Positions 1-8,890 of a stretch of DNA of 64,000 nt are shown in pieces. A program made the translations under genes and the position numbers. Source of the DNA: Thermoplasmatales archaeon (lineage in GTDB: Archaea > Thermoplasmatota > Thermoplasmata > Thermoplasmatales > Thermoplasmataceae). The notes under the pieces are model-generated. The model saw nothing but the letters and a program-made list of their open reading frames with translations, did no database searches and was not told the origin of the DNA. The stretch's first letter is position 1. Every line of letters starts with the position of its first letter. The stretch spans positions 89,649 to 153,648 of the forward strand of contig JACWAH010000026.1 of assembly GCA_014874365.1 (NCBI GenBank), given 5' to 3'.

Positions 1-790
1 AAACCAATGCGCTATAAACTGAATTCTTTGATGGGAAAACTGAATCTATTACCCACCATAGCCTCGGCAAATACCAAATGGCTACTCCGACAGCCATTGC
101 GATCACTGAAATGACAGTTCTTAACAATACTCTCCTGTCCTTTAAGCCTGAAACCAGAGTGCCAGCTACAACTACAACCAGCGAGGCCAACAAAATTATA
201 GAACTGAGATCGTGTATAAATGGAACAACGAAGCTAATGGAAGCAATCAGGGCTATTCTTCTTCTACCAAGCACAATGCTATCATGAGAAGTAATGAGGG
301 ACAATAAAACCAGAATCAGAAGCAAAGCGACGAGTTGAGGGAGCCCTCCCCAGGTTTCCTCATATATTGAAGGGAAGTAAAGTGAATAGGCCAACCCAGC
401 CAACGCTCCTGACTCCTTTCCAAATAGGTTTCTTGTAAGGTAAAATATTGGGATGGAAGTCGCTGCAACTATAAAAATTGAAAATCCGGAAAGAATATAG
501 ATAGCATAGGCTGGTGATATGAGATAAAAAATTGCCGTGATTTCTGGCACCACCGGCGGATATACCCATGCACTTCCAGGGTAGTGTATTGAATTGGCTG
601 AAGGGACAAGCATTCCATTTGCTGCTATTTCTCTTCCTAATGAAAGATAAGTCTGCAAATCACCCGAGAAGTAACCGAATGGCGAACTTGAAATTACTAC
701 AATAGAGGTAAAAACGCTAAGAGCGAACAGCAGTAGCAAAAACCCTTTCGTTCCTATGAAATCAGCAAAAAAATTCCGGAAATTAATCAT
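1..790 (-). CDS. Multi-pass membrane protein, GT-C glycosyltransferase-like (partial, runs off left edge)
   Basis: An open minus-strand frame starts with ATG at 790-788 and has no stop before base 1, so the gene is truncated by the window edge (about 263 residues visible). The start overlaps the stop of the upstream DUF2079 gene in an ATGA arrangement, so the two are translationally coupled. The N-terminus has one hydrophobic segment, then a polar loop containing GDLQTY and YPPVVPEI, then several further membrane segments. A first extracytoplasmic loop with an acidic residue and a YPP motif is typical of GT-C lipid-linked-sugar glycosyltransferases. Substrate is unknown. Gene presence is strong because of the long open frame and coupling; the family is an inference. 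Confidence 0.75.
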   Translation of the reverse strand, partial: MINFRNFFADFIGTKGFLLLLFALSVFTSIVVISSSPFGYFSGDLQTYLSLGREIAANGMLVPSANSIHYPGSAWVYPPVVPEITAIFYLISPAYAIYILSGFSIFIVAATSIPIFYLTRNLFGKESGALAGLAYSLYFPSIYEETWGGLPQLVALLLILVLLSLITSHDSIVLGRRRIALIASISFVVPFIHDLSSIILLASLVVVVAGTLVSGLKDRRVLLRTVISVIAMAVGVAIWYLPRLWWVIDSVFPSKNSVYSALV

Positions 791-2649
791 CCGCTCAACT
801 CAGTGACCTGAACTCCCGTGAATATCAGCGGCATTACCATGTGTAAATAGAATGCCCTGAACTCCACCAATGAGAGAAAATCACTGGTGGAAAATACAAA
901 ATGAGCACTCTGTGAACCGCTTCCAAAATACGTCGAGTTTAATATAAGTTGATAATCGATCGTAAGCCCGTCATATGAGGTGTTTGTCAATTGCAACCTG
1001 AGAGACTGATTTCCAGAATATTGAGGAGAATAGATTTCGAATGTTATATTGTAAGTGCCTGGGGACAAAAAAGTATATGGTCCGTAAAATCCAGCCCCTC
1101 CATCGTTTATTGGCGGGATATATTCCGATTGGGGCAACGAAAAGGAACCGGGTGCCAGGTCAAAACTACTCGGATTAAAAAATTCGTTCATTCCGACATA
1201 AGAAAATGTACCTGTGTAATTCCTTTCAAGGATAACTATTCCATCAAGTTCTGCAAAGATGCCGTATCCATAGTCATTGATTAGCCTGTTAGCCTGCCCG
1301 TATGCAGAATCTGAAAGATTGGACCCGAAGAATGACCCTCCGATGAAATTTTCGGCATATGGATCCAGGAGTGCGTAAGTCGGAAGATAACTGTAATTGA
1401 TATTTTCTGGCAAGGTCCAGTTGTACAGGTAACTTAATTGAGGCATGTTGTCTTGAATCATTACTGAGCTACCCCTCGGAATCATTGATATTGCCTGTCT
1501 CAAGTACGAATCGTATTGTTGTGGTGTTATCTGATTACCTGTATCGTATGAATATGGTAAACCCGTAAACTCCTGCCCAATTTGTTGATCGTACTGCGCA
1601 GTGAAAAGATTTCCGATGGGAGTGAGGAACGAAAATAGAATTACATTGAAGACAAGCATGAATGTTGCAAGACTCTTGATAACTTTTCTGTTCCTTATTG
1701 CCTTTCCGAATCTTACAAGCCCTTTTGAAGCTGAAATAAACAGGACTGGAGCTATCAGGGCTGGATATTGGTAAAACATCAGGCTGAAATATGGTTCGTA
1801 ATTGTTTGAATAAATGAAGAAGAAGAAAGGGAGGGACAGAATCATGTATTCAGGTGCCAGCAGTGCCAGGAACAGCACAGGGATCAGCAGATACAAAGGG
1901 TAGAAATAAAATAGCCCGGAAAAATTGACTGAGAAAATGACCCTGTTATTCGTATACTGGGAAACTTCTCCAAAACTGTACAAATAGATTACTGCGATAT
2001 AAATAGCAATGGAAATAACAATTATCCCCATTGCAAATGAATTTTTCCAGCCTTTCTCCTTCCTTTCTGCAATAAGTATTATGATTGCTCCGAGGCCGAT
2101 TATTGCCGGGACCAGAAAATCTGTGGCCATCGCCAGAATGGCAAATGCAAATGATGCTCTTTTGTGCCCATACAGATAGAAACAGTAGAAGAGGAAAAAG
2201 AAAGTTGGGAAAATTGCCATAAAATGGAAATCAAACCAGGCAACCCCTCCAAGCGGATAATAAAAAAGGAAGGAAAGCGACAGTGCGGTGGAAATCCAGG
2301 GGCCGTGTCCAAACTTCCTGGATATAAAATATAATGGAATTGATCCGAAAAATATCCACAGGCTCTGGAATACCAATAGAAAAGGTATTTCTCCGGTTAG
2401 CCCGAAAAAAGGAGCTAAAACCAGGTAAATTGGTTTTTGTATCTGGTAATCTCCCAAAGTGCCATGTCCAATAAGCCCGTGAAAGACAGAATAAATCAAT
2501 TCATAAGAAACGCCGAGATCATATACACCGGCATGAAAGGTAAAAAATCTATAGAGAGAAAGAGCAGAATAGGTTCCCCCGATAACAAGCCATGCGGCTA
2601 TGACTATGAATATCTCGGGCTCTTCTTTCAATTTCGCCAATATTGTCAT
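787..2649 (-). CDS. DUF2079 family polytopic membrane protein
   Basis: 620 residues, rich in aromatic residues, with many hydrophobic segments over roughly residues 10-370 and a soluble, probably extracytoplasmic C-terminal part (about 380-620) rich in Tyr, Asn and Ser. The N-terminal pattern, a first membrane helix followed by FHAGVYDLGVSYELIYSVFHG, is typical of DUF2079 proteins, which belong to the GT-C-like membrane family and are thought to act in envelope glycan transfer. Its start overlaps the gmhA stop (ATGA at 2646-2649) and its stop overlaps the next gene's start in the same way, so three genes form one operon. The sugar donor and acceptor cannot be read from sequence. Confidence 0.85.
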   Translation of the reverse strand: MTILAKLKEEPEIFIVIAAWLVIGGTYSALSLYRFFTFHAGVYDLGVSYELIYSVFHGLIGHGTLGDYQIQKPIYLVLAPFFGLTGEIPFLLVFQSLWIFFGSIPLYFISRKFGHGPWISTALSLSFLFYYPLGGVAWFDFHFMAIFPTFFFLFYCFYLYGHKRASFAFAILAMATDFLVPAIIGLGAIIILIAERKEKGWKNSFAMGIIVISIAIYIAVIYLYSFGEVSQYTNNRVIFSVNFSGLFYFYPLYLLIPVLFLALLAPEYMILSLPFFFFIYSNNYEPYFSLMFYQYPALIAPVLFISASKGLVRFGKAIRNRKVIKSLATFMLVFNVILFSFLTPIGNLFTAQYDQQIGQEFTGLPYSYDTGNQITPQQYDSYLRQAISMIPRGSSVMIQDNMPQLSYLYNWTLPENINYSYLPTYALLDPYAENFIGGSFFGSNLSDSAYGQANRLINDYGYGIFAELDGIVILERNYTGTFSYVGMNEFFNPSSFDLAPGSFSLPQSEYIPPINDGGAGFYGPYTFLSPGTYNITFEIYSPQYSGNQSLRLQLTNTSYDGLTIDYQLILNSTYFGSGSQSAHFVFSTSDFLSLVEFRAFYLHMVMPLIFTGVQVTELSG

Positions 2650-3203
2650 TCTTTGTTTAGTATTTGATCGAGCCTCATGCAGATCATGTGTATTGCTGCA
2701 ATATGGATCTCCTGGATTATTGGGGTCATGTCACTTTCAACTCTGAGCGTCCTGTCTGCGATTCCCAGCAATTTTCCACCCTTAGACCCGGTCATTGCGA
2801 GCGTGAAAGCACCTTTCGCCTTTGCAGCTTCAATGCCCTTAATCACATTGGCAGAGTTTCCAGAAGTGCTTATTCCCGTAACAAAGTCATTCTTTCCAAC
2901 CAGAGAGCGAACCTGCCGGGAAAACACTTCATCATATGCATAATCATTTCCTATGGCGGTGAGAGCAGACGTGTTAGTCGTAAGAGCAATGGCTGGAAGC
3001 GGCTCTCTCTCTTGCAGAAATCTGCCCGTCAATTCTGCAACAAAATGCTGCGAATCTGCCGCGGAACCGCCATTTCCAAAAGCGACCAGTTTGCCTCCAG
3101 CTGAGATGGAGTCTGCCAGTTTCTGTGCCAAAAAGTCAATCTCCGCAGGAACGACTTTTAGCCTTGCTTCTGAACCCACTCTAAGGTATTCGTTAAGATT
3201 CAA
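2646..3203 (-). CDS. gmhA: Phosphoheptose isomerase (sedoheptulose-7-phosphate isomerase)
   Basis: 185 residues, the usual GmhA length. This cytosolic SIS-domain enzyme converts sedoheptulose 7-phosphate to D-glycero-D-manno-heptose 7-phosphate, the first step to nucleotide-activated heptose. Visible signatures are the phosphosugar loop FGNGGSAADSQHF near residue 42, the GISTSGNS loop near residue 110, and the C-terminal metal/substrate segment QEIHIAAIHMI. The start is TTG at 3203 with a G-rich stretch a few bases upstream; no in-frame ATG lies near. It is the first gene of an operon with two membrane glycan-assembly candidates, which suggests heptose-containing surface glycans. Confidence 0.93.
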   Translation of the reverse strand: MNLNEYLRVGSEARLKVVPAEIDFLAQKLADSISAGGKLVAFGNGGSAADSQHFVAELTGRFLQEREPLPAIALTTNTSALTAIGNDYAYDEVFSRQVRSLVGKNDFVTGISTSGNSANVIKGIEAAKAKGAFTLAMTGSKGGKLLGIADRTLRVESDMTPIIQEIHIAAIHMICMRLDQILNKE

Positions 3204-3252
3204 TAAAACCCCCGATGAGGATAATGAATTAGTCTATTGAACTTTATTTATT

Positions 3253-3939
3253 TCAATCCGACAGTCCCAGCCAGAATTTTTCCTCAAGGTCAAGGATGCC
3301 TTTCGCACCGGTCTGGAAACTGCTTCTGGCAACTGGATCGTTTTCGTGCTCTCCAAGAACGTCTGCCATTGCCTCTTCGTGGTGAATTTCCAATTCCCTG
3401 TGGAAAGTGAAGTATTCTATATCCATGTTCCTGTATTTCATGTTTTTCTTCTTATAACTCTCAAGCCCCGGAATAATCTTGTCCCACATCGGAATCGCCA
3501 TGTTTTCCAGTCCGAATTCAGCCCCAAGTGCTTCAAAATAGTTTCCTTCAAAATAAGTCCGCATTCCATTCAGCCAGGCCTTTGTAGTTGGTAATTGCTT
3601 TCGTTTGACCATATCTGCGGGCTCTATTCCAATGCTCCTCAGATACTTCCTGTAGAGAAGTTCATGCCTTTTCTTAGGGTCCATGTCACCCAGCTCGGAA
3701 ACCAGTATTGTCGTCAGGTTTTCCGCGTCATTTTCATCTGGTGTGTTAACCAGAAGCGTGGAAAGGATAGAGGGCCATTCTCTCGTAAAATGAAAGAATT
3801 CTACAGAGAATCTGGTAAACTCACTCTCGGATATATCGCCTTTAGCAAACCTATCTATGAAAGCGTTCTTTGTTGCCGGATGCGCTTTTACCGAATTGTA
3901 TACCTTGGCATAGAAATTCTCAGGTTCCTGACTCTGCAT
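3253..3939 (-). CDS. Haem-oxygenase-like dimetal protein (TenA/PqqC/CADD-like fold)
   Basis: 228 residues, helical and without a signal peptide. The sequence fits the TenA/PqqC haem-oxygenase-like superfamily. Candidate metal ligands are E82 (in SELG), H92, E141 or E145, and a C-terminal H180-x3-E184-x2-H187 set. From memory, the dimetal oxidases of this fold (CADD type) use a Glu-His-Glu-His-Asp-His set with the same spacing in the last helix, so this is probably a metal-binding oxidase rather than a thiaminase. The substrate is unknown. The gene stands alone on the minus strand, with 49 bases to gmhA and 74 bases to the ATPase gene upstream. Confidence 0.75.
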   Translation of the reverse strand: MQSQEPENFYAKVYNSVKAHPATKNAFIDRFAKGDISESEFTRFSVEFFHFTREWPSILSTLLVNTPDENDAENLTTILVSELGDMDPKKRHELLYRKYLRSIGIEPADMVKRKQLPTTKAWLNGMRTYFEGNYFEALGAEFGLENMAIPMWDKIIPGLESYKKKNMKYRNMDIEYFTFHRELEIHHEEAMADVLGEHENDPVARSSFQTGAKGILDLEEKFWLGLSD

Positions 3940-4013
3940 TTAGATCACCTTTGCATGCCAATACGTATATTAAGTTTTACTGGTTATTATAATGAATTAA
4001 TTACTACCTGAAA

Positions 4014-5900
4014 CTATTTTCCTGAGACAACTGTATTCATATCTATCATAGATCCAAATTCTTTACTGATGTAGTCATTAAAAAGTTCCCTGTTGAAATG
4101 TTCCGGGCATTTGATGTGACTCTTATCAACCTTAAAGAAGTTGTGATCTCTGAGATAGGACAGGACATAGGAAGCAAACTGCCTGTTTGGTTTGGCAACG
4201 GCTGAGAGAAAACTCCCAACATAAAAATCGCCAACTTTGGGCAACTTGAGCAATTCCCCGCTTAGCATGTAAAAACGCGTGTTTCTTCTCTCCAGAATTG
4301 AGATGTTTTCCAGATCTGGCAGGAAGATCTCCCGACTGGCAAAATCAAGGATTTTTGCTTTCAATTCTGACCCTTCTCCATTTTGTGTTATGAAGATCTT
4401 TCTTTTTCCCTTGTACGCCTGTAATTTCTTCAGTATTCTCTCTTTACCGTGCAGGTCGCTTATTTCAATTTCGCAAACAAATACCTGGGAATTGTCAGAA
4501 ACAATCTGGTCCGGTTTGCTTCCGTTTATAACTGCTATCGGTAATGATTTGAGGCCAAGGTTTTGGGAAAAAATGATGAATCTTTCAAGCAGCACTGAAT
4601 GAGTATCAATCCCTTTTGTTACAAAAATTGAAGGCTGACTTTCCTCCTTTCCGTGTCTTTTCACTGATTCGGCTATTCTCTGGGAAGCTACCTGCTGGTT
4701 TCCGGGATCCATTTTCATCGTTTTAAACGACTGAGGTTTTACAATAACTGAATTTCGGTCTATCATTACAAACGAATAATATTGCTGGGAAAGTAATGTG
4801 CTGGACACAATTGGACGCAACTTAACTGTAAACATTTCACTGAAATAGTTGAGGCTTTTAAGCGACTGCTGGAAACAGAAAAAGTTGTTCACGTTGGAAA
4901 GAATCGCAGGCTTGAGTTTTTCATCCAGCGACGTAAATTCCTGAGTGGCCAAAATAAGGCTCACGCCGAATTTTCTTCCCTCGTTTAGCAGTGTGTATAA
5001 AAGGTTGTATGAAAGCTCCTGTGCTTCATCAATTATCACATATAATCGCTCGGTTGGTTTCTGCAAAAGAGAAGCCCAAATTTTACCAAGCAGTAGGGAA
5101 CTTCCAATTTTTAAACTTGAGCGTGAGATTTTACCCTTTGAAAATTCTCCGGTCATTAACCCGCCTTTGCCACCCAAAAAGTCAGAAATTCTAAACGTAT
5201 CATCATCGGATACGTAACCGGAGATTGTTTTGTCAGATAGTAAGCCAACTAACTTATTCAACGCACTGGATGTGTACTCAAGCCAGTCCCGTTGATTGCT
5301 GGAGATTTTTTCTATGAAAGTTCCCAGCGTTCGGTTGGAAAGCATTTCCATTGTTTCAAGTAACCTCTTTCGATCCATTAATAAATTAGTGAATTCAGAT
5401 AAATTTTGAACTTTCCCTTCCTCTGCCAAACCTGTCAACAGGTTGCCGATGAGAATCTCAAGCCTCGGTCCCCAGGTACCATGAGAAAAATCCTCATTCA
5501 ACGCGAATAAATCCCTTAAGATTCCTGTTATCACGGGAACTGCTCCACCTTCCGTTGAGGATAAAGGATTCATCCTGATTGAGCGTTTGGAACCGTCTAT
5601 AACAACCGGGCTGGATGAGAAATAATACAAATCATCAGGAGCCAGATTCGGGAGAACACTACCAGTCAGCGATCCATGAGGGTCAATAAGTAAGATGTTT
5701 GATTTGGTTTCGATTAAACCCCTTACTATGGAGTAAAGTAGACTGGTCTTTCCAGACCCTGATTTTCCGGTTATAAGAGAGTGCGAGCTAAAAGTAGATT
5801 CGGGGACTTTAATAAAAGTATCATCTAAAGCTGTCCCCAATACGATTCCGCTTACGTTATTATGGCGTCTTCTGTGTAAAGACGGTTCGTACTTATACAA
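4014..5900 (-). CDS. VirD4/HerA-like P-loop ATPase
   Basis: 628 residues. Walker A is GKSGSGKT at residues 45-52, an LLIDPHG strand follows at 70-76, Walker B with an acidic pair is VIIDEAQ at 288-294, and a polar sensor motif ATQ lies at 318-320. This order is that of the HerA/FtsK superfamily, closest to TraG/VirD4-type coupling ATPases and archaeal 'ATP-binding protein' homologues. The region after residue 400 is unrelated to known nucleases by eye. No transmembrane helix is evident at the N-terminus, unlike VirD4. It lies 9 bases downstream of the citrate synthase gene on the same strand. No nurA, relaxase or secretion genes are nearby, so the role is open. Confidence 0.8.
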   Translation of the reverse strand: MYKYEPSLHRRRHNNVSGIVLGTALDDTFIKVPESTFSSHSLITGKSGSGKTSLLYSIVRGLIETKSNILLIDPHGSLTGSVLPNLAPDDLYYFSSSPVVIDGSKRSIRMNPLSSTEGGAVPVITGILRDLFALNEDFSHGTWGPRLEILIGNLLTGLAEEGKVQNLSEFTNLLMDRKRLLETMEMLSNRTLGTFIEKISSNQRDWLEYTSSALNKLVGLLSDKTISGYVSDDDTFRISDFLGGKGGLMTGEFSKGKISRSSLKIGSSLLLGKIWASLLQKPTERLYVIIDEAQELSYNLLYTLLNEGRKFGVSLILATQEFTSLDEKLKPAILSNVNNFFCFQQSLKSLNYFSEMFTVKLRPIVSSTLLSQQYYSFVMIDRNSVIVKPQSFKTMKMDPGNQQVASQRIAESVKRHGKEESQPSIFVTKGIDTHSVLLERFIIFSQNLGLKSLPIAVINGSKPDQIVSDNSQVFVCEIEISDLHGKERILKKLQAYKGKRKIFITQNGEGSELKAKILDFASREIFLPDLENISILERRNTRFYMLSGELLKLPKVGDFYVGSFLSAVAKPNRQFASYVLSYLRDHNFFKVDKSHIKCPEHFNRELFNDYISKEFGSMIDMNTVVSGK

Positions 5901-5909
5901 GCGGTTCGA

Positions 5910-7079
5910 CTAATTCCTTTTACCTATCGGTATGTATTCCTTGGGGCCCCTTTCACCGATGTAGGAACTTCTTGGCCTGAAGAGTTTATTGTCTGAAACA
6001 TATTCGAGGCTCCTTGCTACCCATCCTGAAGCCCTTGAGGCAGCGAATATAGCAGTGAAAATATCGGGGTGGAATCCAAGTGAATCATACACCATACCCG
6101 AATAGAAATCAACGTTTGGGAAGATACCTTTAGATCCGAGCTTCATGATCATTGTGTCTTCAACCTTTTGAGCAGTCTGAAACAGAAGTTCCTTTCCATT
6201 CTTCTGGGTAACTTCTCTTGCAAATCCCTTCAATATTTTTGCCCGAGGATCGTAGACTTTGTATACTCTATGCCCAAAACCCATTATTTTTTCCTTCTTC
6301 TGCAACATATCTCCTATTACCTTTTCCACGTTTTCCGGTTTTCCTATTTTCATAATCAACTTGAGTGCCATTTCATTGGCACCTCCGTGGAGGGGGCCCT
6401 TAAGGGTACCAATTGCTGAAGTTAGTGCAGAGTAAATATCTGACAGGGTGGAAATAGTAACCAATGACGAGAATGTAGAGGCATTGCTACCATGGTCAGC
6501 ATGAAGCATCAGGCACACATCCATTATTCTTTCTGAAGTTTTGTCTGGTTTCTTTCCAGTGGACTGATAGAGCATGTTTCCCGCCATGGAGAGTTCCGGA
6601 GAAGGACTAACGTACTTGCCACCATCTTTTGCCCTGCGTATCGAAGAAACAATTGCAGGTATCTTGCCTACGAGTTCCATACCCATGTCCTTCTGATCCT
6701 TGTCCAAAGCATGGTCTGCTCTCCTGTCGTTGGCTCCCAGAAGTGAAACAGCGGTTCTGAGCAAAGAGGTGGGATGACTCTCCGAGTGTGTCCATATAAG
6801 ATCTACTACTTCTTTGGAAAGTTCAGATGACTTCCTGAGAACCTGAGTAAAGTCCTGGTATTCCTTGGCATTGGGAAGATGCCCATTAATCAAGAGGTAA
6901 GCGACTTCCTCGTACGAAGAGTGCTCAGTGAGGTCCTCAATATTGTAGCCCCTATAAACGAGCCTCCCTGCCTCGCCGTCAACGAACCCTACTTTGGTTT
7001 CAGATACCGTCACGCCTTCAAGACCCTTATAAATAGTATTGGCTTCCATAATATTGATCCTTTTGGGATTTTCATGCAT
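5910..7079 (-). CDS. gltA: Citrate synthase
   Basis: 389 residues, the usual archaeal length. The enzyme condenses oxaloacetate with acetyl-CoA to citrate. The catalytic triad is visible as H231 (GPLHGGANE), H270 (GFGHRVY) and D324 (FPNVDFYSG), with the substrate-binding VYDPRAKI segment after the second His. Two starts are possible: ATG at 7079 and ATG at 7049, the latter preceded by an AAAGGA-like site; family members often begin close to the second. A 2-methylcitrate synthase cannot be excluded by eye because the two are very similar. The ATPase gene follows 9 bases downstream and may share its transcript. Confidence 0.95.
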   Translation of the reverse strand: MHENPKRINIMEANTIYKGLEGVTVSETKVGFVDGEAGRLVYRGYNIEDLTEHSSYEEVAYLLINGHLPNAKEYQDFTQVLRKSSELSKEVVDLIWTHSESHPTSLLRTAVSLLGANDRRADHALDKDQKDMGMELVGKIPAIVSSIRRAKDGGKYVSPSPELSMAGNMLYQSTGKKPDKTSERIMDVCLMLHADHGSNASTFSSLVTISTLSDIYSALTSAIGTLKGPLHGGANEMALKLIMKIGKPENVEKVIGDMLQKKEKIMGFGHRVYKVYDPRAKILKGFAREVTQKNGKELLFQTAQKVEDTMIMKLGSKGIFPNVDFYSGMVYDSLGFHPDIFTAIFAASRASGWVARSLEYVSDNKLFRPRSSYIGERGPKEYIPIGKRN

Positions 7080-7155
7080 TTAATACGCTTTTCCATTAAC
7101 ATGTAAGCTACAAAGATAATCCCAAGTACTAAGTTACATTAGGAACATTGTTTCT

Positions 7156-7872
7156 ATGGTTCAATCTTTGTCAGGGAAAAAATTTGTAATTGCTGGTTAC
7201 GGAGAGCCACTGGGAGAAGCACTCGCGAGAATTCTGGTTACAGAAGGGGGGATTCCCATCCTTGTTGCAAGGAGCTCGGACAGACTGAAGAAAGCAGTGG
7301 AGAAAATTAAGGGAAGTATATACTTTGTGTGCGACTTGTCGACTGATAATGGTCGCCTTTCATTGAAGGAACACATCAAGGACTCAATCGGAAAGGTTGA
7401 TGGACTGGTCATCACCCTAGGAGGATTCTTCATCGACAGGTATGATGACCTTGGCAATACTTTATCACTTATGGACACAAACATGCTTTTGCCACTCAGT
7501 ATTATAAACGCGCTACACGCAGTAATTAACGAGTTTGGTTCCATTGTATTCACCACAAGTACCCAGACCCTTGTATTCACGGATAAAACACCCCTATCAT
7601 ACGCTGCTTCTAAATATGCATTGAACGGATTGACATCAATTCTTGCAGCGCAACTTGTAAGCCAGAATATAAGAGTCAATGGAGTAGCAATCTCCTCAAT
7701 CTCCGAAAAATATGAACCAGGAAGGGATTGGAAAAAACTGAGAAAAATGGGGCAGGATGAGACACCGCCAGAAGATATTGCAAACGTTATCTACTTTCTT
7801 CTGTCAGATTTATCAGAGATGGTTGACGGAATTATTATCCCTGCAGACGGCGGGCATCGTTTCAGGTCATGA
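7156..7872 (+). CDS. Short-chain dehydrogenase/reductase (SDR) family protein
   Basis: 238 residues with an N-terminal Rossmann fold. The catalytic Y149-x3-K153 (YAASK) and the preceding Ser near 135 are present, and D60 sits in the expected adenine-contact position. The glycine motif is altered: GYGEPLGEA at residues 14-22 replaces the usual TGxxxGIG, as in enoyl-ACP reductase-like and divergent SDRs. The C-terminal PADGGHRF is a normal SDR ending. It is transcribed alone, divergent from citrate synthase, and its last six bases overlap the convergent hydrolase gene. Substrate unknown. Confidence 0.88.
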   Translation: MVQSLSGKKFVIAGYGEPLGEALARILVTEGGIPILVARSSDRLKKAVEKIKGSIYFVCDLSTDNGRLSLKEHIKDSIGKVDGLVITLGGFFIDRYDDLGNTLSLMDTNMLLPLSIINALHAVINEFGSIVFTTSTQTLVFTDKTPLSYAASKYALNGLTSILAAQLVSQNIRVNGVAISSISEKYEPGRDWKKLRKMGQDETPPEDIANVIYFLLSDLSEMVDGIIIPADGGHRFRS

Positions 7873-8844
7873 TCCGAATGCATTTACCATTGCAGGTAGA
7901 GACCTTTCCAGCCGGTAGTTTAAGCCAAAGTGGCCGTCTTCATATTCCTCATATGTAAATTTTATTCCAGCCTCTTTCAGTTTCTTCTCAATGGTTCTGT
8001 GACCCCATACCAGTTGAAATTCGTCCATTATCCCTACGTCAAAATACGAGAAATGCAAAGATTCCAGTTGTCTTGCATATTCCAGGCAGTTTCTGGCCGG
8101 GTCCTTCTCTTCCCATAGTTTCCACACCTGACTCTTGAATTCTCCTGACTCCCAGTCAAAAGGAAGGTCGGAACCAGCCTCGGTCGATGAGGGATTGGGA
8201 CTGAAGAACGCTGCAGATTCTATTGTTCTGAGCACTTTTAACCTGGACGAGGATAGCCTGTTCTTCGAAGCCCAGAATTTTGCTAACCACTTTTCAACTC
8301 CATTCATTTGCCTGAGTGAAGCCATCACTTCGGGGAAATCTGGGACAAAGAAGTACTCGAATCCCATGTCTGCGGAGTGACTTGCAAATCCATTGATAGT
8401 ACCTGCATTCCTCGCTGCCAGCATATATGCTCCAAATGCTCCTTCATCCTTGCCAAAGAGTCCAACCAATCCTGTATCGTAATCACCTTTTAGCTTCGGG
8501 ATCAGTTCTTCTATGAGGAAAGTCTCATACATTCCCACTGATTCGCTGTTGAGAAAATGGTTTCCCCCAAGTTTGGTGATCGTATCAGGGATTGCCACCA
8601 CTGAATCTTTCAGCTTGCCATTCTGTGCCATTTCAGTCAGTACAGATACCATGCTGGAGGAAAAAGGACCTTCATTACGAAGCGACGCCAGAGAATTTCC
8701 GAATCCGGGAAGTCCTATGAGCAAAGGCGAGTTGGGTTTTAGTGTATCCGGGGTTATTACCAGGACCTCACGATCGTATGGATCCTGGAGCGGGTTACCC
8801 TGAAGTATCTGACTGTGAAATCTAACTGTCGAAACCTTAACCAT
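7867..8844 (-). CDS. Alpha/beta hydrolase (esterase D-like) with Asp at the nucleophile elbow
   Basis: 325 residues. The fold order fits the esterase D/enterochelin-esterase group: LLIGLPGFGN oxyanion region near 41-50, nucleophile elbow GLFGKDEGAFGAY at 128-140, a late acidic residue in GIMDEFQ, and a catalytic His at 305 in DGHFGLNY. The residue normally occupied by Ser is D133. An Asp nucleophile occurs in haloalkane dehalogenases and epoxide hydrolases, but those are in other branches of the fold, so this protein may use different chemistry or be non-catalytic. It overlaps the convergent SDR gene by six bases. Confidence 0.8.
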   Translation of the reverse strand: MVKVSTVRFHSQILQGNPLQDPYDREVLVITPDTLKPNSPLLIGLPGFGNSLASLRNEGPFSSSMVSVLTEMAQNGKLKDSVVAIPDTITKLGGNHFLNSESVGMYETFLIEELIPKLKGDYDTGLVGLFGKDEGAFGAYMLAARNAGTINGFASHSADMGFEYFFVPDFPEVMASLRQMNGVEKWLAKFWASKNRLSSSRLKVLRTIESAAFFSPNPSSTEAGSDLPFDWESGEFKSQVWKLWEEKDPARNCLEYARQLESLHFSYFDVGIMDEFQLVWGHRTIEKKLKEAGIKFTYEEYEDGHFGLNYRLERSLPAMVNAFGS

Positions 8845-8890
8845 GAAACTAAATAGCTCATATAAGTAAAAATATATTGTATACCAATTG

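Noticed and set aside
78..287. Plus-strand ORF of 69 residues
   Set aside because: It is antisense to the continuous minus-strand membrane-protein frame 1-790 and has no promoter or ribosome site.
2664..3104. Plus-strand ORF of 146 residues
   Set aside because: Lies entirely antisense to gmhA, whose identity is certain.
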